NCBI GenBank assembly: GCA_002007465.1
Contig: LNAC01000039.1
Coordinates: 1-64,000, forward strand
Length of the DNA stretch: 64,000 bases
Reading direction: 5' to 3'
Origin: Ailurus styani
Taxonomy: Eukaryota; Chordata; Mammalia; Carnivora; Ailuridae
Shown here: in pieces, positions 23,585 to 33,794 of the stretch
Layout: every line of letters begins with the position of its first letter
Numbering within the stretch: position 1 is the first letter of the stretch
The notes under the pieces: generated by a model
Database searches by the model: none
Told to the model about the DNA's origin: nothing
What the model saw: only the letters and a program-made list of their open reading frames with translations
Made by a program: the position numbers and the translations under genes

Positions 23585-24480
23585 TCTTCATTCTCTCTCT
23601 CAAATCCATCCCCTCCTCCCACCTCCACTGCCACAGCTTTAGTTCAGCACTTCATCACTTCTCATTGGGGTTATGCATTCATCACACAGCCCTGTGGGTG
23701 ATGATTTGCCTATATTTCTATGAGATGATATTTTATAATTCCCTGTAGGCAGGTATCATGTCCTACATGACTTTTTCTGCCAGCACATTATAAACTGCTG
23801 GGCATATATTAGACAGTCAAAGAAAAAATGTTGGTAGAACGAACACATCTCTTGGCTTTTCTTCCTCTCACCAGTCTCTTCCCTCTAATGTACCTTCCAC
23901 AATGCTACCAAAATAATCTTCCTGAAATATAAACCTGATCATGCCATGTGCCTGGCTAAAATCCCTTTATGATACCTAAAGCCTTTAGGATAACATGCCA
24001 AATACTTGTCTTATATTCATGCCAACCACTTGTCTTGTCTGTGCTGCCCTGAGGGAAAACTCATTAAACTCCATCCCTACCAAAGCAGTTCCCTACCTCC
24101 CATGCTCTATCACTCACACCTCCAAGACTTCAGTCAAGCAGTTACCTCTGTCTACAATGCCCTTGCTACCTTGATTGCCCAAACAAATGTCTTCACCCTT
24201 CAGAATTCAGATCAAGTGTTGATCTCTCCAGGAAGCATGCCCTAATTCTTCCATCTGGATTAAATGCTTCTCTGGGCTTTCAAAACACTCCACACATAGT
24301 TTCAGCACAGCATTTTTCACACTGAATGATAATTTTCTGTTGACTTATACATCTCCCTACTTAGACTGAAAACTCCTTGAAGGCTTGGGTGTATCTCATT
24401 CATGTTTGAATTTTTGCTGCCTGGCACAGTGTTTGGATATATATCAGTTGTTTAAAAAAATGACAAATGAATATAGGAAT
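23585..24480 (+). repeat. L2 fragments (two adjoining)
   Basis: The first piece ends at about 23835 with an L2-like 3' end ('ctgggcatatattagacagt'). The second begins at about 23850 and shows 'aaacctgatcatgccatgtg', 'ttgatctctccaggaagcat', 'gaaaactccttgaaggcttg' and 'gcctggcacagtgtttgg' in L2 order. The frame at 24006-24245 is L2-derived. Confidence 0.75.
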
Positions 24481-24657
24481 AAATAAATCATGCTTTGCAT
24501 GATTTGTTATTTCTACATCCACTGTTTTGTTTGATTCTCACTTTAGTCCCATGAAATTAAATATACAGATACCAGAGTCTCTATTGTGCTGATAAGGAGA
24601 CAAAAAATAGGTATCTACCATAAGATTATGCCACTAGTAAATCAAGGATCTAGTTTC

Positions 24658-24761
24658 TTTTTTTTTTTTTTAAGTAATCTGTACACCCAACGTGGGACTC
24701 AAACTCACAACCCTGAGGTCAAGAGTTGCATGTTCTACCAACTGAGCCAGCCAGGTGTTCC
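24658..24761 (-). mobile_element. Short tRNA-like SINE (CAN-SINE relative), antisense
   Basis: Reverse complement is close to a tRNA 5' half with a box B ('gaccctgaggtc'-type context), followed by a T-rich tail at the left. Target-site duplication 'caaggatctagtttc' (24643-24657) versus 'caaggatataagtttc' (24762-24777). It lacks the CT-rich body of the other SINEs. Confidence 0.85.
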
Positions 24762-24779
24762 CAAGGATATAAGTTTCAT

Positions 24780-25550
24780 ATTCAGGTCCCTCTGGCTTCA
24801 AATGCAGTGTTTACAATGGCAGATTTCAATGATGACTTAGAAGTTCCTCAGCACAGAAATTTAGCTACCCCCTGGGTCAAACTGCCTAAAACTTGTTCTA
24901 TGCTCTATGAAGTATCTGGTTATTAACCTCAACCCTCCTGAATTATTCTGAATTTCTTCTTCACTCATCCTTAGCACTATGTCGGTTCTGTCTTAAGTGT
25001 CTAGCTCTGATGATTACAGCACAGTACCAAGGAGAGAAGAATTATAAGGTTAGGATGTGTCTATGAAGTTAGGTTGGATTAATTCATCCAACACTATGCA
25101 CGTCTTCTTAACTCATACCAACTTCCTAGCAAACAAAGTATCCTAGGCTGACAGAGACTAGTTAAGATAATGTGAAGTGATCCTGGCAGATCCAGAAATT
25201 TGTTCATTGAACCCTACATTTTAAAGCAAATAAGAAAATAAGCAATTCTAGAAACCTATTACTCTGCATATCCAGGAAGACAGTGTTACTATGGCAAAAA
25301 GAGAGCAAATTCTCCAGCTGTTGAAAGTATTTTCTTAACTTCTAACATCTGCTCATTAACGATTGCAAAGATAATAATATCTTCGAGCTTTTAAGTCCTC
25401 AGTATCACCCATTGACACCACTTTTTTCTTTCTCTTTGCTTAAGTTTTTGTAAACTGGTAGGAGTCTACACACTGCATTTACTGATTCAAAGGAAATTCT
25501 AGAACGTTTTCAAAATAAAAGCTATACTTATAATAACTCCTTATTTATAA
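24780..25550. other. Unique DNA
   Basis: Nothing recognised. Confidence 0.4.
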
Positions 25551-25554
25551 AGAA

Positions 25555-25790
25555 TCTACTCTGTACTAGGCACTGTGGTAAAGGCTAAATATTTGTTGAC
25601 TCATTTATGAACTTAAAAACTACAAGAAGCAGCATTATTTATCCCCCTTTAAATATGGGACAGCAAATGTGCTGAGAGGTTATATAGCTTTCTCAATATC
25701 CCAATTCTGCTAAGTAAAAGAACTTGACTTTGAACTAGTATGTTTAATTCTAAAGACCATGCTTTATGCTACTGCATCACTATGGCACAT
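25555..25790 (-). repeat. MIR fragment
   Basis: 'ctgtactaggcactgtggta' and 'gctgagaggttatatagctt' are diverged MIR antisense landmarks. Confidence 0.65.
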
Positions 25791-25794
25791 AAAA

Positions 25795-26550
25795 AGTGCT
25801 CAGTATTTTTGTGTAAATAAGCCAACTGTGGTTGAAATTGTCTTTACCCTAAGATCGTGAAGCTATTCGTAAAAATGAAGCTTACTGACACGGCACTAGA
25901 TCTGACTGTCTAAAATAACTTTGTTAAGGAATGTACTTAAGGAGATTTGGGGGGGGGGTTGGAATGTACTTTAGGGTTTAATCACATTACTTTCACCTCA
26001 GTGGCCAGTGCAACCCTGAATGTTTAATTATGCTACTAGTTTTATACCTAATCAATCTTTTTCATTAAAATCCAGTGAAGCAGACAACTGAGATAATTAC
26101 TGCAGAATCATCTTAATTAAAAATTTTAGCTTCTAATTAAGAGTCATTGTTTATCTCATCAGGAAACAGTTAGGATTCATGACAGGGCTGCCCTATTCAT
26201 TAAATTTTTTACCCTTTTTTGAGGTTGGACATAGCATATGATACTCCTACCTACGTGAGCATTTGTGTTTACACACGCACATATGCTCAAGTATATTTAG
26301 GAGTGTTTTAAATGTATCAGAGGAAAATAATTAATACAAATCATGAACTCCAATGGAAATTCTGTCAGTGAAACCCTTGATCCAGTATTTATGTCTCAGC
26401 TAATTACAAAATGTTCAAAAGTGAATTATTTATACTTACATTGCTAGTGGAATACATAATTATATTCACAACTGAACAAGAGCTGCCCTAAAACTTCTCA
26501 CAAGTTATGAATTTAAACAAGGACTATTGAACATCCACTCAAGTCTCGGC
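25795..26550. other. Repeat-free AT-rich block, candidate conserved non-coding element
   Basis: Contains multiple TAATTA/TTAATTA motifs (for example at 26110-26145 and 26395-26470) of the kind bound by homeodomain proteins. There is no interspersed-repeat signature. Conservation is inferred from character only. Confidence 0.3.
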
Positions 26551-26580
26551 AGCATAAAGTGGTAATTCTTATTTCCCTAG

Positions 26581-26639
26581 ACTCCCATTCCTGGAAAATT
26601 TCTTTTCACCATAAGAATCATGCAGACAGGACTTCAGAA
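26581..26639 (+). other. Candidate short exon
   Basis: Preceded by a pyrimidine-rich acceptor ('ttcttatttccctag') and followed by 'gtaagt'. The 59-nt segment is open in one frame (SHSWKISFHHKNHADRTSE). No product is recognised, and splice-like pairs also occur by chance. Confidence 0.15.
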
Positions 26640-26644
26640 GTAAG

Positions 26645-27095
26645 TCATAGTCTCCTTAGAGTACAGGAAACTCCATCCAGTCAGATGGTAAATACAGCCA
26701 TGATACCTTGTCCCTCAAGAAACCCAGCATTGTCACTCACTACAGCTACACTGAAGCCTCCAAGTGCGTGTGTATTGTTGTGTAATGCATAACCAAACAC
26801 TGGCAAATGCTATGAGTCACTATCCTTTGCTTTGACAGTACAAAACCATTCTTAAAATTTCACAGTGGTAATTCATGAATCCATTGCTCCATTAAACTTG
26901 GGTATTTATGAATATAAACCACACTAACAGTTTCTATGTGGACCTACATGAAACCCAAATAAATGGCTTCCATCAGCTATGACATGACAAGCATGGCATC
27001 ACACAAAGTCAAAGCTGACAACAAGCAATCAAATATTTTAAGCTTACAGCAAAAATCCCACTCAACTTTTCATGCTAAAAGTTAGCTGACATAAA
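26645..27095. other. Unique DNA
   Basis: No repeat recognised. Confidence 0.4.
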
Positions 27096-27103
27096 AGTTA
27101 TGG

Positions 27104-27336
27104 GAGAGGCACTTGGGTGGCTCAGTTGTTAAGTGTCTGCCTTTGGCTCGGGCCCTGATCCCAGGGTCCTGGGATGGAGCCCATGTTGGGCTCCCTGCTG
27201 AGCAGGAAGCCAGCTTCTCCCTCTCCCACTCCCACTGCTTGTGTTCCCTCTCTCGTTGTGTCTCTCTCTGTCAAATAAATAAATAAAATCTAAAATAAAC
27301 AAACAAACAAGCAAATATATAAATAAATAAATAAAT
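27104..27336 (+). mobile_element. CAN-SINE, arctoid-type
   Basis: Body 'tctccctctcccactcccac' and 'gttccctctctcgttgtgtc' is the form I associate with arctoid carnivorans generally. (AAAC)n/(AAAT)n tail. Flanks 'aaaagttatggg' and 'gaaagttgtggagg' are likely target-site duplicates. Confidence 0.92.
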
Positions 27337-27339
27337 GAA

Positions 27340-27850
27340 AGTTGTGGAGGGGTAAGTAGAGGCAAGAAATAAAGTTCAATTCATCATTTACAACAAAAGT
27401 TTTAAAATTCTCCTCTAAGGAGGGAAGATGTAGGAATTTGGGGAAATGACAACCTGCCCCCCAATAACCAAGTGCATTGTTTCTCTCCCTACAACTTCCA
27501 TTGCCATCCCACCTCAAGAACAGTGGACACTACAGCTTTCTAATGAAGTAAGCACTTCATTGCACTTGCTTTGCACTTACTCAGCATCCTTTTAAATGAC
27601 TTCAAAAATCATTTCAAATTGGAAAGGGGACCAGGGTCAAAAGATAAAGATTCAAACTTTCCTTGAAGAAATTTTGGAAGTAATTATTGCTCTCAGTATG
27701 AAAAAAAAGATGGAGGTAGAAAAGAATTATAGTCTAGGGTGGGGTATTTTCCCCAAAAGTTACTAAACACACCTGATTATATTATATCAGTCTCCCTTGC
27801 TATGAAGTTTTATTCCTCAGACATAAAACAAACAGAAAGCATAAGATTAA
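27340..27850. other. Unique DNA
   Basis: Nothing recognised. Confidence 0.4.
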
Positions 27851-28510
27851 ATATGCATAAAAGCCAGACTTCCAAATGAACACCAGCATTCAGATTTTTA
27901 CACACATTCAAAGGTGCATTTTCTTCTGGGAACAATTTGTACATAGCTCCAGATGTTTTCCCTTCCAGAAAACAACAAACACTAGTTAGCATCCATTTTG
28001 CCAGTGTAAGCAATGGGCACTTTAAATCCTGTCTGCTGCGCCATGGCCCACTGTTATTACAGCCAATGCCTCACCTGGACTTGTACTGTATATTGATGCT
28101 GAAAGAATCCATTCTGATAAATTACTGACTGGCAGCAGATGAGCTGATAAGGAGAGAGCATCATTATTTTGCAAAATGGTCAATGCAGGGTGCTATAAAA
28201 TAAAAATATAACCAAGGAATGCTTCACAAATGGAGCACATTTTATGGCAAAGGGGCTGATGAATAATGTGCCTCTGGAGACTGTGCACTCTTCTTTCCCT
28301 GCACTGATTGTGACACGCAGGACAATGTTATGCTGCTGGAAGTGTCCAGCCACCAGGGTTAATTGGTTTATAAATTCTTTTGGCAGCAGAATACTGATGG
28401 CCAGATAAACGGATTATTAAAATGAAGGCGCACAAGGGCATAATGAGGAAAATTCTCAGAAAGGTGTTGAGGTTTCTAATTCCTAACTCAGCTGTTACGG
28501 AATAAGAATA
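27851..28510. other. Repeat-free block, candidate conserved non-coding element
   Basis: Balanced, repeat-free sequence with few homopolymers ('gcaatgggcactttaaatcc', 'tggcccactgttattacagc', 'aacggattattaaaatgaag'). There is no long open frame with a recognised product. The call rests on sequence character. Confidence 0.3.
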
Positions 28511-28764
28511 ACTATCATTAGAGTCACCATTTCTTGAGTACTTATCATGTTCCAAGTACTGGATTTACATACTATGATGGTTAATTTTATGCATCAACTT
28601 GACTGGATTATGGAACCCCTGATATTTGGTTAAGCATTATTTCTGTAAGGATGCTTCCAGAAGAAATGAGCATTTAAATCAGTGGACTCGGTAAAGCAGA
28701 TGGCCCTCCCCAGTATGTGTGCACATCATCCAATCCACCGAGGGCTTCAACAGATCAAGAAGGT

Positions 28765-29795
28765 ACAACACCCAAAAAACAGATAACCCAATTTAAAAAT
28801 GGGCAGAAGATATGAAGGGACATTTCTCCAAAGAAGACATATGGATGACCAACAGACACATGAAAAGATGCTCAATATCGCTCATCATCAGGGAAATGAA
28901 AATCAAAACCACAATGAGATATATCCCCTCACACTTGTCAGATGGCAAAAATCAAAAACACAAGAAACAACAGGTGTTAGTGAGGATGTGGAGAAAAAGG
29001 AACACTCGTGTACTGTTAATGAGAATAAAAAGTGGTGCAGCCACTGTGGAAAACAGTATGGAGGTTCCTTACAAAGCTAAAAATAGAACTACCCTATGAC
29101 CAAGTAATTGCATTACTGGGTATTTACCCAGAGAATACAAAAACACTAATTCAAAGGGATACATGCAGCCCTAGGTTTATAGCAGCATTATTTACAATAG
29201 CCAAGATATGGAAGCAGTTCAATAGCCAAGATATGGAAGCAGTTCAAATGTCCATGTATTGATAAATAGATAAAGAGTGTGGGGTGTGTGTGTGTGTGTA
29301 TATTATATATATTTATATAATTTATATAATATATAAATTTATATAACTTATATAATATAATATATTATATATTTATATATTATATATATTTACAATGGAA
29401 TATTACTTGGTCATAAAAAAAGAATGAAATCTTGCCATTTACAATGACATGGATGGACCTAGAGAGTGTAATGCTAAGTGAAATAAGTCAGTCAGAGAAA
29501 GGCAAATTCCTTATGATTTCACACACAAATGAACAAAGGAAAAGAGAAAGAGAGAGAGAAAAACCAGGAAATAGACTCTTAACTATAGAGAACAAACTGA
29601 TGGTGACCAGAGAGGAGGTGGTTAGGGGGGAGACAGGTGAAATAGGTGATTGGGGATTAAAGAGTACACTTAGGATGAGCACTACTGAGTAATGTACAGA
29701 ATTACTGATTCACTATATTGTACACCTTAATCTAATGCAAAATTGAATATGAACTATAGAGGAATTGGAATTAAAAACCTATTTAAAAAATAGTT
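28765..29795 (+). mobile_element. 5'-truncated L1 nested in the LTR
   Basis: ORF2 C-terminal relics ([18 protein letters not shown]; 29032-29262 '[15 protein letters not shown]') then 3' UTR. Target-site duplication 'aagaaggt' at 28757-28764 and 29797-29804. It contains a 25-bp tandem duplication (29196-29220/29221-29245) and an AT microsatellite. Confidence 0.92.
29281..29392. repeat. (TG)n/(AT)n microsatellite
   Basis: A short TG run then a long AT-only tract, expanded within the L1. Confidence 0.93.
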
Positions 29796-30257
29796 GAAGA
29801 AGGTGGAAGAAGAATTTGGCCCTTCCTGTCTGATTGTTTGAGCTGGAACATGGTTCTCCTGGCCTCAATGTTCCTGCCTCTCAAGCCTTCAGAATCGGGC
29901 TAAGTTCTACCACTGGCTTTCCTGGTTCTCTAGCTTACAGATGGAAGATCATGGGACTTCTAAGCCTCTGTAATTGTATGAGCCAATTCCTTATAATAAA
30001 TCTTTTCCTGATATATCCTACTGGTTCTGTATTTCTAGAAAACCCTAATAAACATACATACATCCTCTTATTTAATCTATGAGGAATACTCCTGTAAAGA
30101 AGATATTATTCCCATTTTATAGACAAAACTCATACTCTTAACCACTTTGCTCCACTGAGTCTAATATTCAGAATACCTTGGAATATAAAATTAAAGTTTT
30201 CTTAGAAGGCAAGGATTTGTAATTATCAATAGAGATGCTTTAAAAAAAAAACTATTA

Positions 30258-30379
30258 GGGTGCCTGAGTGGCTCAGTTGGTTAAACGTCTGACTCCTGAT
30301 TTTGGCTCAGATCATGATCTCAGCATCATGAGATTCAAACTTATGTCAGGCTCTGCATTCAGTGGGGAGTCTGCTTGAG

Positions 30380-30420
<41 letters not shown>

Positions 30421-30516
30421 CTGCTTGATATTCTCTCCCCCACCCTCTCCTTCTACTCCTCTCCCCATTCATGCTCTTTCTCTCTCAAATAAATAAATAA
30501 ATCTTAAAAAAAAAAA
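30258..30516 (+). mobile_element. CAN-SINE with expanded (CT)n
   Basis: Head 'gggtgcctgagtggctcagt'. The body contains a CT run at 30382-30416 followed by a repeat of 'gagtctgcttga', so part of the body is internally duplicated. A-rich tail. Confidence 0.92.
30382..30416. repeat. (CT)n microsatellite
   Basis: About 17 CT units within the SINE. Confidence 0.95.
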
Positions 30517-30519
30517 ACT

Positions 30520-31120
30520 CTTAAGAAAAAAGAAACAGGAGGCACTTAATTCCATTTTTTAAAATAACCCAGTAGAAAAAAAAATCTATTCATAGAATAA
30601 ATTTCACTAACTTAGGCTAAAATGCAACACAAAATAATCTTTGTGAATTTCATATTATACTTTTAGCACCATTAATGTTGCCAAGCATGAGTCGATGAGA
30701 TATCTTTCAAAGCATTTCATAGATAATGTAAAAACAACCCAAAGCACATTTAACGGAAACACAAAATAAGTTATTATTTTTTAAAAGTATTATATTTATC
30801 TATCTGTACCCTCAATAGTGAAAAAAAACAATTTGTTTAAAAGAGAATAGAGACCTTCAGCCAACATGGTATAAGTCTCATGTTCACAAAATTGTAAAAT
30901 TACCCTAGAGAACTAAGCAATTTGTAACAATTTTGTAACTTCTTTTTACTTACCAGAAAGAGAAGATGAATGGATGGATGGGATGGATAGAAGGATAGAT
31001 GGAGAGACAACTGAAAGGAATCTTCATTTATAAGCAAACATCAGAATTTTAGACCCTTAAAGATTACCTATTCCTAATTTCCCAAACGCAATTTAGCCCC
31101 TACAAGACAAAGTAGACAAT
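30520..31120. other. Unique DNA with a GGAT-type repeat
   Basis: Repeat-free except an imperfect (GGAT)n at about 30967-31010. Confidence 0.5.
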
Positions 31121-31124
31121 ATTT

Positions 31125-31604
31125 AGCTGAACAGTTTCCTATAGCTGCTGTAACAAATTACTACATAAGAACAAAAAAATGTATTATCTTACAGTTTTGG
31201 AGATCAAAGGTCCAAAATGGGTTTTATGAGTTAAATTCCAACTGTTGGCAGAGCTGCATTCTTTCTGTAGGCTCTGGGGGAGAGTCCACTTCCTTGCCTT
31301 TTCTAGCTTATGGAGGTACCTGCAGTCCTTGCCTTATGGCTCCTTCCTCCATCTTCAGAGAACATTACTTCAACTTCTGCTTCCAACATCACATCTCCTT
31401 TTCTAATTCTGACCCTCTTGCCGCCTTCTTATAAGAACCCACATGGTTAAAATTGGGCCTACCTGGGTAATCTGGGCTACTCTTCCCATCTCAAGATCCT
31501 TAACCCCATCTACAAAACTCCTTTGCCATATAAAGTAACATATTCACAAAGTCTGGGGATTGGGACATGGACATCTCTGGGGAGCCATGATTCTGTCTAC
31601 CACA
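31125..31604 (-). repeat. MLT1-type (MaLR) LTR
   Basis: 'cctatagctgctgtaacaaa', 'tatcttacagttttggagat', 'aacatattcacaaagtctgg' and 'tgattctgtctaccaca' follow the antisense MLT1 order from end to end, so it is nearly complete. Confidence 0.75.
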
Positions 31605-31935
31605 AACTCTCTGTTAGACAACTATCACGGCTCACTGGGGGAAGGAGGGGAGCTAGGACCTTCTTTACCTAAGGAACTAACTTATTACTAATCATAAAGT
31701 TGGCCAAAGGAAGTTAGACCTAAGAGATCATCCCCAGAACTTCTCTTATATATTTACTGCATTTGGTAATCCCAACCAGTTTGTCTTAAATACCATGTAC
31801 ATGCCAAGGATTCCAAAATTATCTCTCCCAATCAGATTCTATAACCAACTACTTACTCAACACACCAACTTGGATGTCTAGTAGGTACCTCTGACTCAGT
31901 ACATCTAAAATTGAGCTCTTTACTCCCCCTCTCCC
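31605..31935. other. Unique or highly diverged DNA
   Basis: 'catctaaaattgagctcttt' near the end may already be L2. Otherwise nothing recognised. Confidence 0.35.
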
Positions 31936-31939
31936 AAAC

Positions 31940-33205
31940 CTGCTTCTCTTAGTCTTCCCTACCCCCATGAAGGACAAATTTCTCCTTCCAGTTGTTCAAG
32001 CAAAAACCTTAAAATTATCCTTGACTCCTTTATTATTTTCATAGCCTACATCCAATCCATCAGCAAACTCTGTCAGTATTCCATTCAAAATGTATCCAGA
32101 ATCCCATACCTTCTCATCTCCACACCCTGACCCAAGCCATCACCATCCATCTCCTGTGTTCTTTCAATAACCGATTAACTGGTCACCTTCCTTCTACCCT
32201 TTCCCCTATAGCATATTCTCAACATAACAGCCAGCATGGTCTTGATAAAACCTGAGTGTGGTGTACGTTATGGGCTACCACCAAGATGCCCCCTTCAGAA
32301 CTGAACTACTTGCTATACCAACAGCCTGGAGCACTGGCTATCAATGGCTTATACCTGAGTCTCCTCTTGGAATTGCCCTCATCTAGCAGGAGCTGCCTCC
32401 CTGAAGTTTTGCCTTTCCCTTAAGGCATAAACAATGACTGATCAGTGTGGAGATACAAAAGCTCCACCCCTTTTCCTCAGTGTGAACCAGGGCCGCTGCA
32501 GGGCTCCCTGTGGATCAGGGGAGGCCTCAGTTACAACTGCATCGCATTTCAGCTCCTCCCCCTGCCAGTTCGGCTCTCCAACTCACTCAGAGGTGCCGCT
32601 TCTGAGAACATTTCCAAAATAAAACTACTACACACAACTAAGCAACCGAGAGCCTATTTCCAGGAGAACCGCACTTAAGACAATCAAAATCACATCCCTT
32701 TTCTAGCCAAAAACTTCCGATTACTTTCCATCTCATATAAAACCCACTGTCCTTATAATGGCCTCAACATCGTAAGTGAAATGGCCCCTGTCGTCTCATC
32801 TCCTACTAGTCTTGTCCCTACCACACGAGCCAACCACATGCAAGCACACTCCTTCCACTGGTTGTTCCCTTTTCTGGAATGCTCTTCCTCCACCGATCCA
32901 CACTGTTTACTCACCTCTTTCAAGTCTTTACTGAAATGACACTCTGCTCAAGAAGCCCTTCTTAATCGTGATACTGGCATTGCCCTGCACTCCCATACCT
33001 CATACCCACTCTGTTCTTCTCCATAGCACTTACCCAAACAAATGCTATAATACATGGTTTGCTGTATGTATTATCTTGCTTGCCTCACTATGAAGTATTT
33101 TGTGTGTGTGTCTCTTTCATTTGTTGCTATTTCCTCTATGCGTCAAACAGTGCCTGGTACATGGTAGGTCCTCAGAACACTTTTGTTGAATGAATGAATG
33201 AGGGC
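31940..33205 (+). repeat. Long L2 fragment, split by an LTR-like insert
   Basis: L2 sense order: 'aaaattatccttgactcctt', 'accaacc'-type repeats, 'tgttcccttttctggaatgc', 'caagaagcccttcttaatcg' and 'cagtgcctggtacatggtag', ending in 'gttgaatgaatgaatga' at about 33200. The insert lies at 32257-32682. It is one of the most complete L2 3' ends in the window. Confidence 0.8.
32257..32682 (+). repeat. LTR-like element inside L2
   Basis: Starts TG, ends CA, and has AATAAA at about 32620 near its 3' end. It is GC-richer than its flanks and separates collinear L2 halves. The frames at 32434-32678 lie within it. A short target-site duplication is not evident, so the family is unassigned. Confidence 0.4.
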
Positions 33206-33214
33206 CGATTGTGT

Positions 33215-33430
33215 ACCAGACACCTCTCTAGGTTTATTTGCATATATTATCTCATTTCATACCTGCAACAACCCTGAGAGATAAGTATTATGATATCCAT
33301 GTTTCAAATGAGAAAACAGTCCCCAATAATCACACCAGAATGTCACATACAGAAGTGGTAAAGCCCAGAGGTGAACCCCTGTTGGTCTAAATGCAAAGCT
33401 ACGTTCTTTCCACTATACTAGGTATTCAGG
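33215..33430 (-). repeat. MIR-type fragment
   Basis: 'gtgtaccagacacctctcta' and 'caaatgagaaaacagtcccc' match the antisense MIR layout. Confidence 0.6.
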
Positions 33431-33580
33431 TACACAATCTGAGTACAGAAGGATGACTACCTGACTCACTCAGAGTACCTATCCTGCTAGAGTTACATTA
33501 CTCTCTTCCCAAACAAATGTAATCTCAACTTAAAAGACAATTCTAAAAAACAATATCATTTTATAAAATGTCCATGTGTT

Positions 33581-33776
33581 GTTTTGTTTTGTTTTGTTTT
33601 TTAGATTTTCCTTATTTATTTGACAGAGAGAAAAAGCATAAGCAGGGGAGCATCAGAGTGAGATGGAGAAGCAGGCTCCCCATTGAACAGGGGGCTCAAT
33701 GCAGAGCTGGATCCCAGCTGGGTCATGACCCTAGCCGAAGGCAACTGCCCAACCGACTGAGCCACCCAGGTGCCCC
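33581..33776 (-). mobile_element. CAN-SINE, antisense, perfect target-site duplication
   Basis: (GTTTT)n tail, body and head 'gagccacccaggtgcccc'. The 17-base 'taaaatgtccatgtgtt' occurs at 33564-33580 and exactly again at 33777-33793. Confidence 0.96.
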
Positions 33777-33794
33777 TAAAATGTCCATGTGTTC

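Larger units (their letters stand above)
28575..30054 (+). mobile_element. Solo ERVL/MLT2-type LTR, split by L1
   Basis: Left part has 'ggttaattttatgcatcaac' and 'ttgactgga'. The right part resumes at about 29805 with 'cttataataaatcttttcct' (polyadenylation signal) and ends 'tctagaaaaccctaataaac'. This order is that of an ERVL-related LTR. No internal retroviral genes are present. Net LTR length is about 450 bp. Confidence 0.7.
28515..30160 (-). repeat. MIR split by an ERVL-type LTR
   Basis: Left part 'gagtacttatcatgttccaa' and right part 'atctatgaggaatactcctg' plus 'cccattttatagacaaaact' are two halves of one antisense MIR. They are separated by the LTR at about 28575-30054. Confidence 0.65.

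Noticed and set aside
24658..24761. tRNA-like sequence on the minus strand
   Set aside because: It has a T-rich (A-tail) end and target-site duplicates, so it is a tRNA-derived SINE and not a tRNA gene.
29432..29692. 86-codon frame and its antisense partner
   Set aside because: L1 3' UTR with a GA-rich run; non-coding in the family.
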